Assembly: GCA_011009095.1 (NCBI GenBank) | Contig: VTPC01089954.1 | Span: 709,742 to 773,741, forward strand | Direction: 5' to 3' | DNA from: Ignelater luminosus | Taxonomy: Eukaryota > Arthropoda > Insecta > Coleoptera > Elateridae | Length of the DNA: 64,000 bases | Shown: positions 38,016-51,624 of the stretch, piece by piece | How the letters are laid out: every line of letters starts with the position of its first letter | Position numbering within the stretch: the first letter of the stretch is position 1 | Position numbers and translations under genes: made by a program | The notes under the pieces: model-generated | Told to the model about the DNA's origin: nothing | Database searches by the model: none | What the model saw: only the letters and a program-made list of their open reading frames with translations

Positions 38016-40639
38016 CTTCATATAATATGGGACAGAGATCTAAGCTTACCTCAAGGTGCTTTAGATTCTGAAGTCGACCCTGTTTCTGTGTGTAATGCGA
38101 ATGCTATACTATATGGTTGGTTTTAATAAATAATTTTATAACTTCAAGCCTCAAGATGTTTTATTTGCTTTCTTTACTATATTGTAGGTAGATGCATAAA
38201 ACGCAAATTTGCCACAGCATCTTTCTGTTTGTTCGCTTAAAAGCAGATTTCCAAGGGGCGCTGAGTTATCTTTTTTCTGGAAAGACAATGGTAGGCAGTG
38301 TTGTATTGCTCAATTATGACTTGGCTATACAATTTTATGTGTTAAGTCTGTCCACACAGCGTGAAGCCTCTCAACTGAGGCGTCTTTTAAGCTTACCCAG
38401 AAACCGATAGGGCTAGATTTGTGTCTTGGCAGCTCAGAGTGCGGCAACCTCGCAACCAATGAAATGGAAAGGGTTTATCTGCCAATGCGCAATGTAACTG
38501 TTCGGTTTCTTGATTCTTAAATACGTACCGGTTTTTAGTTTACTATTTTTCCATCATATATTCGTGTACCTACGCATACGTTTTTTATCATCTTTTACTT
38601 GTCTTATGGTAGCATTTGATCCAGAAGTAACGGCATCTCATTGACCTTTGACCTGTGAGACGTACATGTTTCTATGATGGAATACACAACAATCAGTATG
38701 CCTAAATGTAGGTTACGTAAGTATCTCTTTTAAATTTACAAAATTAAGAAAAGATAAACATTCTAATTTTCACGGCGTCTGAGATGTCGTGACATTTATA
38801 CATAATTTCTTTTTGAACTGTACTGTATCAAAACATGATGAAATATGTATTTCCGAACAGATCTTCTAAAGTATTTACAAGCATTTTATTAATGTCAAAC
38901 GATATTTCTCCCACCCTCAAATACACTTAACTAATTTAATTTATCGGCAGTTACCGCAATGGTTATGAAAGGCAGCAAACTTTTTTATTTTAGCATAAGA
39001 ACCAGTTTCGTCAATAACGGTGGCCTTAATATTCTAAAAATATCTTAAAAGTAATCCCCGTAAAACCCAAAGTCTTTAAAGTTGTTCAAACTAACATATT
39101 TATTGGGGCTCCCTCAACAAAATGTGGATTTCATCCTCGAGTCTTCTCTCGTCCTTACTTTAATACCCTTTTCAGTCTTGAATTCGTTTGTATACAAGAC
39201 AGGTCTATTAAAAGATTCTGATAATGACTGATTCACGTTTTCTTATAAAAAAGATAATCTTGGTTCTTATTCTTTTTACGATTCGATATTTTTAATCGCA
39301 TTTTCTCGTTTGAAACGGCTTTGATAAATGTGTAGCGAAATTATTCAAAAGTAACATTTTTTACGAGTCTGTATAAAGTTGGTAATTAAAGGTTAAGTAA
39401 AACATTAATATAAAATAATATTATACTTTGCTCAAAAGATAAATAAGGTTAATTAATAACTCTAACTTTCAACTAATGAGAACGTTTAGCAAAAGAGAAC
39501 CTCGAATAAAGTTATAAATGCCAACGCAGAAGTATGTATGTATGCTGGGAATCTAAAAGATGGTTTATCATCAAAATAAGGTAGCTAAAAACCAATCAAG
39601 TAGGTTTTATGTGAATGGGATGTCGAGGGATGTAACAATAAGAAGATTGAAATTGGAAGTTGGTGAAAAGCTGAAATAGTGGGATCAAGTGTAAGTAAAA
39701 GAAATTTCTTTCTTGAACATATAAATAAACAGAGAATATAGATATATATTTTTCTGGCCTCATGTTATACATACATAATGAAAAATAAACGATTTCATAT
39801 CTAGTTTATTAATATTCTTCAGAATTAATTTTGAGAGTTTGATAATAATTTTCTATGTCGTTTCTCTTTTACAAATGGTTTTCTAATGAAAGAAAAAAAC
39901 ATTTTTATAAATCACTGTACCACGAGCGATATAGAAATAATAACATTGGGAAAAAGGCATTCTTACATTCAAATAAAGTTTCTATAGATTTTTATGAATG
40001 TGGTATAGACAAAGCGTTTTTTGTAAGTTTTTTCCCTAAATCTGTTTCGAAATAATTACTAAAAATTGTTCAATTTTCAAATGAAATAAAAACTGCAATC
40101 AACTAATTACGCGTTTTGGATCTTTCATTATTTAAATTTACATGTTTTGTTTGATCAAAGCTACACTACTAAAAGTACTTGATGAATACCCTTAGCTAAC
40201 ATAAGAGTTGGCCAGTTGAACAGCTACATGATCCTCATACAAAACAGTTACTTCACACTCTGCTAACGTGCTGATAAGGCAATTAGCAAATGAAGTATCA
40301 GAAACTTAAATGCTGTAATATTCTTGATTTGCACGGAGTAGGTGGCATCTGATGGAAATTAAAAAATAGTGTAGTTAGAAGGTTATTAAATCATCAGATC
40401 TGGAGATTTATCGCTAACTTTGACAACGCTGCTTGAACTATCATTCACTATTACAAAATCTAACGCCATCTGTTGGTTGATGAAAATCGTGAACTAAGCA
40501 TTTAATTCATAACCATCTTAAAGACTAATGTACTGTAATCCGACAACAGCGCTCCAGCGGTCAGAGCAACGTCATTGTCTATCAGATTTTATGACATACC
40601 GTGTTTAGGGTGGCTAGACAGAGAAGACTCAGAAGCTGG
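38016..40639. other. No gene seen
   Basis: Plus frames at 38192-38410 and 39855-40055 have no family motif. Composition is balanced until about 38500, then AT-rich. Nothing else was recognised. Confidence 0.4.
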
Positions 40640-40795
40640 ATTAGATAAGATTAGGTTATTAGTTTGGATAGGCCCTTGGCTAGGTTGGATTGCTGATTAG
40701 GGTAGGATTCCGAGTAAATAAGGTTAAGTTAGTTTAGTTTAATGTAAGTTAGGTTAGGTTAGATTAGATGAAGTTAGGTTAGATTAACTTGTATC
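40640..40795 (+). repeat. Degenerate TTAGG-like repeats
   Basis: The plus strand is dense in TTAGG/TTAGA/TTAAG words: ATTAGGTTATTAG at about 40650, TAGGTTGGAT at 40681, GTTAGGTTAGGTTAGATTAG at about 40748-40768, and GTTAGGTTAGATTA at about 40773. TTAGG is the usual insect telomere unit, so this may be an interstitial telomere-like relic. Similar GTTAGGTTA words also arise as simple repeats in insects. Confidence 0.5.
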
Positions 40796-41610
40796 TCAGG
40801 TACCAAGGTGTAACAAGTGCAAGTAGATTAAAAATTACGAGTATGTTCAATTTTGGTCTTACCTAAATAATAAAATTACTTTAGTGAAGATCGATGGTAG
40901 TGATAAATGTTTTAATGCTGTAGATAAATGTTGGCATCCTTTCCTTTCTTTGTTGTAAATTCTAATACCTACTTAACAATCTTTTAAGATTATCTTCATG
41001 CATTGAAGCAAATTTAATATAAAGAAGCTCTTGAGGTGGGTGGTAAATAAAAAAGCCGAAAAAATTGAATACAATAAATTTTCTTGTAATTGGGTGTTTA
41101 AAAAGAAAAGAGTCATATTGCAATTAAAGAAAATTCAGTACTAGTTGTGCAACCCAACATAAGAGTGACACTGCCCTTGATGAATGCTCTAAAACATAAT
41201 TTAGATGATTTGGAAAAGCAAGAAATTATTGAGAAAGTTTCTGAGCCATCTGACTGAGTAAATGTACTTGTTCTGGTGCGGAAGCTAAATAGGAAAATTC
41301 GAATATGTCTTGACGCTAAACATCTCAATGAGGTAACTAAGCGAGAGTATTGTCAAATACCCTTCCTGGAGAAATTATAGTAAAATATCAAGTGCAGAAT
41401 TTTAAGTGTGTTATGTATATGCTAGTAGTGCATTTTATTAAATAATGTTAAATGAGAATAGTTCTAAACTGTGCACCTTTGGTATGCCTTATGGTAGATC
41501 TACCTCAGAAACTTGTATCTGTACAGACTTTTAAGATTTGGAACCAAATCTGGCTCAGAAATCTTTCAGGGTAAGTTCCAACAAATCTTTAACAGTAAGG
41601 TATGTTTGTA

Positions 41611-41733
41611 CGGGGCGTAGCAAAAATGGTGGACTGACTATATGCAGGCGACTACTACCACTAAAAATAAGGAAAACGTTTATGTAAACATACTTACAGA
41701 TACTTGAGGTTTTTCAATTTTTTATTCAAAAAG
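41611..41733 (+). repeat. Left terminal inverted repeat of the 41.6 kb element
   Basis: It pairs with 42920-43055 in reverse complement. The match is strongest over the outer 36 bases and the inner TTTTTCAATTTTTTATTCAA block; the right arm is longer by a short insertion. Confidence 0.85.
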
Positions 41734-42919
41734 CTATTAAATTGAAATCAGACCATTATCAAGTAGGTAATCCGTGCTTCTTGTTTTTAGTCGTGACATT
41801 TGACTAAGTCATTTAAGTCATTAGCACTGTTTTCTACTTAACTGTACAAAAATAGTAGATTATTTTTTCGAAGAGATGTCCGACATGCGTTTGGCACACT
41901 GTAATGGCTGAAGCAAGAACACTTTACGCAGAGCATTTTCCAAACCGGCCTTCACCAAACGAGAAACTTTCGAAAAGCTTCTTATTAGGTTAAGGGAACA
42001 GGATACTATTTGAAACCGGTAGTCCGAGGCCGTGGCAGACCACGAACTACAAGAACTTTGGACTTGGAAGAACGTATGTTGAATCATGCTGAGGAGAATG
42101 CAAATGATAGTACTCGAAGAATTGCATTGACGGAAGGTGTGGATCATATGACTGTGTGGAGGGTTTTAAAAACCTATCAACTTTATCCGTACCACCTGCA
42201 AGGAGTACGGGAACTTAGTGAGAATGACTTCCCACCACGACAAGCTTTTTGTATATAGTTGTTAGAAACATGCTCCGCCGATCCTCTCTTTTTGCCGTCT
42301 GTGCTCTTTACTGATGAAGCTGACTTTACAAAAGCTGGTATCGTCAATCTCCACAATTTACATCGGTGACAAGAAGAAAACTCTCATGTCATTATCCAGT
42401 GTATGGGCAGGAATTATCAACGACTTCTTGATTGATCATTTTGTACTACCCGGACGACTTTTGGCCAGAAATATGGGTATATTTTTAGAAAATGATCTAC
42501 TACATTTGTTGGAAGCCGTTACACTAGATGTTAGAGGACGCATGTGTTTCATGCATGACGGTGTACCGGCCCACTTCAGTCTCACAGTACGCGAATTCTT
42601 AAACGCGTATAACCTGAAAGATGGATTGGCCGTGTTGGACGTGTAGCGTGGCCTGCACGGTCTTCCAGTCTAGATTTTCTCGGTTATTACTTACGAGGGC
42701 ATTTAAAACGTAAGGTATATTCTTCTCCAGTTCAAGATATTGTGGATTTTTGACAGAGAGTGGAAAGCAAATCCCAGCAAATTCGGAACACATCAGCAAT
42801 TTTCGAGCGCATGAGACAGTCCGTGATCCGACAAGCTCAGCTGTGTGTTGCTGCCCATGGAGATCATTTTGAATGTTTATTATGAATTCAATTAATAGCT
42901 CCGTTTTCTGTTATATTTT

Positions 42920-43055
42920 TGAATAAAAAATTGAAAAATCTCAAGTAGCTATAACTTAGTAAGGACTTTAGGATATATGTTTATATAAACTTTTTTCCTT
43001 ATTTGTAGTAGAAGCTGCTTGTATATAGTCAGACCACCATTTCTGTTACACCCTG
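42920..43055 (-). repeat. Right terminal inverted repeat of the 41.6 kb element
   Basis: The reverse complement starts CAGGGTGTAACAGAAATGGT and matches the left arm. It is followed directly by the TA target duplication. Confidence 0.85.
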
Positions 43056-43645
43056 TATCTTTAGATATGTGGTACCGTGAGATAAAACAAAACAAAGAGC
43101 ACGATGATCAATTGAGAAAAATGTTAAAAATTGCTAGAATTAATAACGTGACATTTAATCAAAGCAATTGCAGATTTAGTGTAAATAAGATTTTATACAT
43201 GGGACATATAATTTCAGGGGTTACTGTGTTGTTGCTCCAAGTGATTCAAAAATTAAAGAAATTTTAGAAATGCCTCTCGCAAACATTAAACAAGATGTTC
43301 AACGCTTGTTTCGACACACCTTAGTAAATAAGGTTGGTTATGACGTTTTTGAGATATTAGGGCAAAAAATATCTTGATTGTTACCTACTTTTCAAAGTTT
43401 GTAAAAGTCAGTAAATTAACACAAAATTCAGCAAGCAAAACAGTTATAGAATGTCTTAAACAGATATTTTCTATACATGGTATTCTATTAGTAGTTGTAT
43501 CTGACGGTGGGCTACAATTTAATTCGATAGAATTTAAAAGATTTGAGAAGCAATACATATATTTAAGCATACCATTTCTTCTCTAACATATGCACAAAGC
43601 AATAACGAGTATACAATAGAATTAAAAAAAATAAGGTAAGTAGGT

Positions 43646-45235
43646 GATATGTCTGGTACCCAAAGATAAGAAAAGAAAAAACAAAGTTCCAACTCGTCGA
43701 CTTTGTGAATTGTGTCTGAACCAAATTTTACGTAGATCGAGTTCCACGGTATACAAATGGTTGTTTCCCAAAACTAAGCTTATTGCAATCTTTCATTATT
43801 AAAGGGATCTGGAAATGCATGCCTAATGAAGGCAAGTAGGAAAGTCTAAAAGAGCGGTTGGACATTATTTGCAACAAAGATCATGAACTGGAGTGTATGG
43901 TGTGGAAGAATGTACCTGTACAGTTTTGCCAAAGTGTCACCTCATAAAACAAGAGTACTAGGCACACATCTATTGGAGAAGATTACTTCCCCCGAGGGAT
44001 GAAAGTGATTCTGACGTGCCATCTTTATCTGTCGTTTAAAACCGCTCTATAAGTTACCACAGAAGCTTACGACGAGGAAGATGCAAGTTGATTTAATTGA
44101 AAGCACGAAGTGTCATGCGAACCATGGACAGAACGGTGCTTTACTGTTAAACAAAATTAGGACATCAACACTCTGTTTCTGTGACCAGTTGGGCATGTTT
44201 TCCAAGTTTCAAAACGCGTTGGCTTAAAGAGAAGTTTCTGTCTGGTACGAAATTGTTTGAAAAACATTATCTGAAACTGATTTTAGTTTAGCTAGACCTT
44301 TCATTGCCAAGTTTCCTTTCGTAGAAAAAGAACCGTAAACTCCAAACCATGAGAACCTAAATCTTGTCCTCTTAAGATTGTAGATTTTACTTGAATGCAA
44401 ATGAGAAGGCGTAAATTTTTTTTTATTCTCCGTAACGATGATCAATAATTTTTCTTAGTCTGTAGAAATCTTATTGGCTCAACTAAACATTTTAACTCGA
44501 TACAGTGAGTGCGAGATCAAAAATTTTTTGCGCAGTTAATAAAAATGTTTTAAAAGTTGAAATTATAAATAGTCCTAGTTTACAGGAATCGAGTAAATTA
44601 AATTCAGACAGGTCTAATTAATTATACTTGCTAGGGTTTTGTCGATGCCAATTCAGTAATTGCATATTGATATAATCTCAGGTTTTCTAGGTGGATGTAA
44701 GAGAACAAGATTTTTCTAGAGGCAATCTTCCAAATAGGTAGTGATAATTCTCGATGTTGCAAAACTATCTGAGAGTGAATCTCGAGCAAGAATTAGTAAC
44801 AGAATAATTACGTATCAACTATATTCCTTCAATTTTTTGTAGGAGTATATCACTTGTGCATTCCGTATTATGTACTTTATTATCTACAGTATTTACTTTT
44901 TACATGAAAATATTTTGTATGCATATTTAGAAGTTCTTTTTTTTCTTTGGAAACTATTCGTTTATGATTGTCACATCTTAGATCTCAAAACTAAGATGAA
45001 TTTAAAACACTACAACGAAATTACATAATATATTACAACTAATTTACATATCTGAAATCGTAACAGAATTATTTCTGAATTATATACCACTAACCTTCAC
45101 CATTTTCAGCGTTTTAGCACTACCTTTCGTGATGATTAACATTTTAAAATAAATGCGAAGTGTAAAGATAGACACGAAAATATCATTAAAAGTCTTTCAA
45201 AGTGCTGCTCATTTCCAAAAATTGCCTTAATTAGG
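43646..45235. other. No gene recognised
   Basis: The stretch 43650-44300 is less AT-rich, with long partly open plus frames, for example KDKKRKNKVPTRRLCELC near 43665. It may be the rest of a retroelement, but no motif was recognised. The remainder is AT-rich and empty. Confidence 0.3.
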
Positions 45236-45790
45236 TGGTAAAAGCCGGACGGAAATGGATGGGAAGGCTCATTGAAGGATTTTGTTTGAGAATATAGACA
45301 GATCTTGTTCCTCTAGAATTTATATGTGAAAGTCCTCGTTTTCAACGGTTTTAACATGAGCACGATGTTGTTATCATCGCGACCGAATCGTAATCAATCA
45401 ATATGACACATCCACGCGCACGTAAACAGGGCCGCATTGCAGACATTAATACAACTTTCGGTATGAATATCTTGAACCGCATGGCGGAAAAGGGAACTAA
45501 ATTACTTGCAATTATCTCTGCACCCTTGGAATTTAATACGCCCCTGCGTCAACAAGATTTGAAGATAATACCACCCGGGTGTTTTCATGTTTACAGTAGG
45601 TAGGTTACGTCTCTGCGTGCATTTACATGATGCATTATAGTTGTTTAGCGGTTTTGATGAACGGTGTGATCGGCGAGGCGTTATCTGTCTGAGAACGTTT
45701 CAAATCGAAGGGGCCGAACTATCCGTAAAACGCATTAAAGAAGATGCAAATGGTTCAGATTGAATTTGAAATCAGGAAGAAGGCAAAGTA
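45236..45790. promoter_or_regulatory. GC-richer island with a 66-codon open frame
   Basis: The sequence becomes balanced and CG-containing here (for example 45360-45420 and 45650-45740). A plus frame at 45403-45603 starts MTHPRARKQGRIADINTTFG, without recognised family or splice partners. Either a regulatory island or an isolated exon is possible. Confidence 0.25.
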
Positions 45791-48700
45791 AAAAGCTTTT
45801 AAATTTTTGAGTCGATAAAGTAACTCACTTTCTCTATCTTTTTCTCTTTTCCCCTTTATTACTACGTGAACAAGCGGTAAATTCATATAATTTCTAAATT
45901 CGCGGAAATCCTATCTGATACAGTTACATTATGGCACATTGGTGCAGTCAGCGTTTCGGTTTTACTTCTTTTCTGTAACAAATCACCGATCGTTATCTCT
46001 GGATAAAACTGAAACCAGACTCGACATTAAAGAGAAATGACTTCGAACCACTAAAAGGGTCTTAAACTTGTAGAGAGTAATTTAATTTTTAAACAATTTT
46101 TTCTCGTAGTAAAATCAAGGTTTAATGAGTTTTTAATCTAATATCTTAACATCAAACATTCTTTTTTGACAGAATTTCTAAGTTAAGGCAATTTTAAAAG
46201 TTTGCTTTTATGAGTAGAAGGATGCATGGCGTAATTAGCTAATGATGATATTAAAACTTTTACATTTTTAAGAAATTTTACATTTAATAATATAAAAGTA
46301 TCCGTTACATAACAGACAGTTTTGTAAAGACAGTCTTACACAAATAGTTTCAAGGCAGAAAGTTTGAGATGTAATACTCTGAAGTCATCTACATATTTAT
46401 TAGTAAGTAGCCTTCATCTACTATCCAAGCAGGAAGTTCTGACCCCTCAATTTGAAAACTCATATTTCAAAAACTATCCAATGCATTTTGATCAAACAAA
46501 TCTTATTTTAATGACGTTTACTTCTAGGTAAGCATATGCAATTTCAAGATTTTTCAAATAGGCGTTCATTTATTAGGGCAAAATATGCTCGACTGTATTG
46601 GCGTTCAACACAAGATGGTACAATCTGCTAATGTTGTAGCCGTGTCTCAGAATGAATCATCTATTAACTTGAGTTTGTCGTTAATCGACATAAAGCTATC
46701 TCTTTGACAGTCAGAAAATAAGCATTTTACCAGATTTAGATGGGACTCAAAGCTGAAGAAACTCTGCTTTGTCATTTTTTATCTTAGGATGACTAAAGAT
46801 ATCAGTATTTTGACATTATTTTTATTAAAAGTCTTGGCTTAGCACCACTGACACAGAATTAGTCATGTTTGACGTTTAGCATGATATCAGCAACAGCTAC
46901 GTCGCCTTTTCTTCTTTAGCTTCTAACGCAAAAAAAGACTACAGAACATTTTATCTCCAAACTGCACTTGTTACTATCAGCAACAGTCACATTGGTTAAT
47001 CTTACGTGATGCCGAATAGTAACACACAGTACTGCAGATAGAAACCCCACAAATTAAAAGAATTATAGGAAAATTAGCCAAAGCAATGCCATTTTCATTC
47101 ACCATAACAAAAATGGGCCGAGAGTTGGGTACTGACACTTACTATACCTAGGGTTAAATCTATTTTGAAGTAATATCCGCGACTGCTGGAGGTATATGGT
47201 GCTGGAGATTGAACCATGCAAAAGTATCAACTGGGGGTTCGACCTTACCTGGCTGCGGATCTCTTCTTTTGTCATTTACTAACTGTACAGATTGCAATCA
47301 AATACCAAGACAGTTGTTTACTGTTGTTAGAATTATATTTTCTGCCAGTTGGCTTGGTCTCTCCACCTATTTCACTTGTCTGTCTTGTCTGTCATATTAG
47401 TATTTTGTATGAAAAAGCAAAATACAATATTGTGAAACCTAGAAGAGCACCACGTTCTCTGTATTTAAAATAAATAAATAAAAGCAATTTACATAAAATA
47501 AAGCGATATATAAACAAACAACAACAGTATAGCAAGGAAGCTTTAACTGATCCTGAAGGATACAGAAAAAAAAGATGTGTAATCAAATGATAACGAAAAG
47601 GATTGGAAGGTTTACATTAAATTAGGGACAGGCAGCTAAGTGCATAGTGAACAATTTCCATCACACTATTTCTCTTTGACCCAGAGTCAATTTTACATAT
47701 CTGATATGCATGATGTACGAACATAAGCACGTGCACAAACGTTAGCATTACGCAAACTTGTGGAAGGAGCAGCATTCCCGCTGGTTCTCATCAGTGCATT
47801 AGAGTAAGAATTCCGATTTGAGTTTCTTCACAAGACAATATAAATTTCTTCTGCTTTCAGTTCTTTACATAGAATTTCTTATAAATAAACTTACCGGTAA
47901 GATTTTGTAGTGCCCTACACTTTTCATGGAAAAGGGGTCTTGTCTTTTGTCAGTAAATTCCTTTAAAACTACCGTAATATTTCTTTGGAAATATTTTGAA
48001 CGTTTCCACATTATAAATTTTTGTAGAAAAAAGAATATCGCTTTTGTCAATTAAGTAATTCTTTTTAAACTACCTTCAATATTTCTTTGAACATGTATTG
48101 TAAAGGTAAAGAATTTTGCTTTTATCTAATTCCTCTTAAAGAACCTACTACAAAATTTCTGCTGGAAATTTTTAGGACATCTTTTTCTACGAAGACCTAC
48201 AGAACCCCGCTCTTTGTATGCACTAGTAATATAAAAAGCTTGTCATTATTCTACAGGACATCAGTTCAATTTCTTTATGGTTCCTCGATAGTTGTCACAG
48301 CTCGTTTACTTTTGTTAACCTATTTATAGTATAGCGTTAATACATAACATTAATTATTTTATCTTTTTATTATTATTAGTATAAACAGCGGTACCTAACA
48401 TTGGTAACTTTAACAATTCTATTTGAGATTTGGACTCCGTAGAAGAAATTAAAGCAACACGATAGATATTTAATCATGATTACTTTCCCTCACCTCAAAA
48501 ATAAAGAATCTGCATTAGATAAAATTATGGATACCCTACCTGCTTGATGTCTAATTTATATTAAAACCAAAATAGTTTTTAGAAATCTAAGAATTCTTAT
48601 ATATTAAGAATCAAAACTCTACGATTGAATGATGTAGTGAGTTATTGGAAACTAGCAGAATGCTTTTGAAAACTTAAAAACAGTCTTTTAGACATCTTAG

Positions 48701-51624
48701 GTTTTCTTGGAAGTGGACCTGAGGAACTCTTAGAAGCGAGACCGCACCTCACAACTCTATTGTCTTCGTTACAAAGTTATCTCAAATAAAATTTGCTGTT
48801 GTCAAGAGAACTACACCAAATTCACACAGTTTTCCCAAATGACAGAAATACATCTTCCAATACACAGACAGCTATTTTCTTTTGAAAAACTACTTCATAA
48901 TGTACAGTCAAGCCGATCCAAACGATTGCTATAATAATCTATGACAGTACCAATGAAAGTCATGTAGGTATAACAAATATTCACAGATGTAATACTGAGA
49001 TGCTACTGTCCCTCACGAACAGCATATCGCAACAGCGATCTATATATTTCTCAAGGCTGATTGCATATTTAATTAAAAATGATTTTCAGTACAGTTAAGA
49101 AAGTAACTGCTCTCTAGAGATTCAGAATGTTTTCTTGGTGTCCAAACGTACATGTCTCAAAAGAATGACTTTAATCTTATAAAAGTTTTGTTTGTTTACC
49201 CTTCAGGAGTATATTAGTATTGGATGATGCCCACAGCACCAAGTTGTCGATAAGTTGGCATAAGGAAAGTGTTGATTTGAGAAACACTGAATTTTGTCTA
49301 GTAACAGCAACAGCTAAGTTTTTATTTGAAACTGTCTTCCCTTACTGCTAAATAAATATTATCAAAATTTTATTTAATTTTTTCCTAGAATTTCTAATAG
49401 CTATCGAATCACTGCACATTTGATTGATTGATTGATTGGCGGTCCCATCTGCATGGATAGAGTAATTGAAAAAAAAACTATGCGAGAATTGACTCTTATA
49501 AGGACTATCGTTCAGAGTATAAGTATGTGTCATACTGATCTGTTCGCTTAGGAAAAGCGACGCGACGATTACCTTAATATTGTAACCCTCATATTAGAAC
49601 AAGCCTTCGACTACATTCGGGAGCATCTCGAATGTGTTGTGTTGCCTAGTAGAAGGACCCGCGGACTAGACCATAGATTCGACCGCATTTTCGAAGTATG
49701 TCTGGAAGATTTCACAATACTCTTGAGGGTGTATCAGTTACTGTCATACTTACATTGTTCATCTCTGCTTACCTGTACAGAAAAATCTCTTTCATGATCA
49801 ATGCGTTTTGAAAATTGCAAGTCGTGAAAGGTACCTTCCACATAAGATGCGAATGATGAACATTATTTAATATTTTCGAAAAAACCATGACAAAGCCGAT
49901 AAATAATCATTTTTGAACGGTAATATCTACTATTATACGTATCATGTCAAGGGTATTTATTTGAATGAACATTGAATACGTATTTTTCCGTCTCTTACGT
50001 ATTGAGAGAAACTTTGTACTACAGAGAAGATGGTATAGTAAGCTATTTTTTAGTTTTACAAGAATCTTATGACGTCGCCAATGTTACCACGTTTAAAGTA
50101 AAGAGTTATTCTTCGACGTAAATAGATAATTTAGAACAAATACAATAAAATATGCTGCAGATTGAGACACTTTCAATCAAACAAACTGCCTTTCTCCTCT
50201 GGTTTACTCAGCTTTAATTAGTCATAATATCTAAATTATCATTATTTCAAACTAGTTTTAGTATTGACTCTTTTTTTAATTTTCAAAGTAATAGGAGATC
50301 GACGCATTATTGCTTATTCTAACCTACAAAAAGGATCAAAGATTTCTAACTAGATCCTTCTAATATACATACCCTACCAGTATAAGCATATTCGATTTAT
50401 TTAAACAATGATAAAGAATCCGGGATTAGGCATAATTTAGTACGCTTGAGCTCATAAAATCGTCGTCGGGTAATGAACCTGAAATCTAGTTAGTTGGAAA
50501 ATATAATTCTATCTGTAGACCGGACGATGCTTTACACTGTTTCCAAATGTATTACTAATTAGTGATTTAGTAAGTTTAATTGAGAATTTATGTTATAACC
50601 CTCATAAACTAAACTTCGTTAACGCACGGATTAACTTTATGGCATGTACCTACTTTTTTATGGTCCACATTACTCTATGTCCATTAGTTGTGTACTTACT
50701 ACTTGTTCGTAATCATATCAACTAGGTACCTATTCGTTAATTTAGAGTTCAAAATAATTTTAGTTTAATTGGCGGCATTACAGTTTATACTGTAAGGATC
50801 TTTGATATTCGACATTAATTAACAAATATAGAGAATAAATCTTTTTCTAACTAAGCTAATTGTGTTCCTCTTTCGATGACTAAACATCATGTAAATAGAA
50901 GTCAGAATTTCATGTGTTTTAATAAACCAACTTAGAATAAGAAAACTATTAATAACATAAAATGTCTAGGAATTTCCATATTGTGCGGTATGTGGCTGTG
51001 GAATGGCTTCCTCATCATAGCTGTGTGGCATTAAACGATTACAGGTCGTAAAGCAGACTTTTACGGCACCGTTATCGATAACTTCCTCGCCCTAATTGAA
51101 AGGGCGAGATCGTTTGCTTCCATAACACTGGTTCGTAACGGCGAACAATACTTATTTGACTGCCTAATAACACTAAAAAGTTTTACTGTCTTTATTTTAT
51201 TTACCCATCTGTTTAACGTCTCACTGCATCTAATGTAAGTTTTGTGCCTTGAAATATTTTGCAAGAGTGGAGTGTCGTCATTCATTTTTGCCAGATACGC
51301 AATTTCAAATTCAAAAAGGTTAATTCAGAAAAATTGGTTTTACACTGAAAAAGATTTCTACAAAATAGGTTTTACATTTGATTTTCCAAATATCACGATA
51401 CTTTGTAAGACCATAGTTATGGACGTTACAAACTTGGATTAAATTGGCAATAGATTGCTATTCTTATTGTAGGTATTTAAAGAGTAAACTGAAATTAAAG
51501 TCAGTACCATCTACCGTCCATTTTTATTTTTATAAACACTTGTTAGCTATAGTAGTAAATTATATATATATATCAGATAGTACAGCTCAAGAAATTTACT
51601 AAACAATCCTTTTTCATATTTCAG
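45791..51624. other. No supported gene; possible intron of the SBSPON-like gene
   Basis: No exon was recognised. A (TGAT)n run lies at 49421-49439, and TA-rich runs at 51561-51572. The somatomedin-B and thrombospondin repeat exons expected upstream of 51625 were searched for by eye (cysteine-rich blocks, WSxW patterns) and not found. A GCGACGCGAC word at about 49558 repeats the one in the SINE at 9.86 kb. Confidence 0.35.

Larger units (their letters stand above)
41611..43055 (+). mobile_element. 1445-bp mariner-like element (DUF4817-type transposase) with intact ends
   Basis: The ends are inverted repeats of more than 100 bp. The left end, from 41611, reads CGGGGCGTAGCAAAAATGGT; the reverse complement of the right end reads CAGGGTGTAACAGAAATGGT. 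Similarity continues to the TTCAATTTTTTATTCAAAAA stretch, and a TA lies at each flank (41609-41610 and 43056-43057). The internal plus-strand transposase (about 41876-42885) starts MSDMRLAHCNG, then RGRGRPRTTRTLDLEERM, VDHMTVWRVLKTYQL, the first catalytic VLFTDEADFTKAG, WAGIINDFLIDHFVLPGRLL, the second catalytic MHDGVPAHFSLTVREFLN, and WPARSSSLDFLGYYLRGHLK. The usual third catalytic SPD is replaced by SSS in a shortened motif. Several stops and shifts show it is inactive. Confidence 0.9.
41101..43645 (+). mobile_element. Gypsy-type LTR retrotransposon pol remnant, split by a later insertion
   Basis: Plus-strand frames follow the order of a Ty3/gypsy pol. Reverse transcriptase: LDDLEKQEIIEKVSEPSD (about 41200), RKLNRKIRICLDAKHLNEV, CTFGMPYGR, then IFQGKFQQIFNS just before 41609. 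After a foreign element at 41611-43055 the RT resumes with EHDDQLRKMLKIARINNVTF and YMGHIISG (about 43098-43218). The RNase H region is deleted. An integrase core piece follows at about 43335-43620 (VGYDVFEILGQK, YFSKFVKVSKL, SDGGLQFNSIEFKRF, SSLTYAQSN). In-frame stops and frameshifts make it dead. No LTRs were identified. Confidence 0.8.

Noticed and set aside
41113..41328. 71-codon minus-strand frame
   Set aside because: The plus strand here encodes recognisable gypsy reverse transcriptase, so the minus frame is a shadow.
41860..42147. 95-codon minus-strand frame
   Set aside because: It is antisense to the transposase N-terminus of the 41.6 kb element, whose plus frame has clear family motifs.
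47165..47260. Second SINE, from a GGGTTCGACC B-box-like word
   Set aside because: No convincing A box at the right distance and no A-rich tail linked to it.
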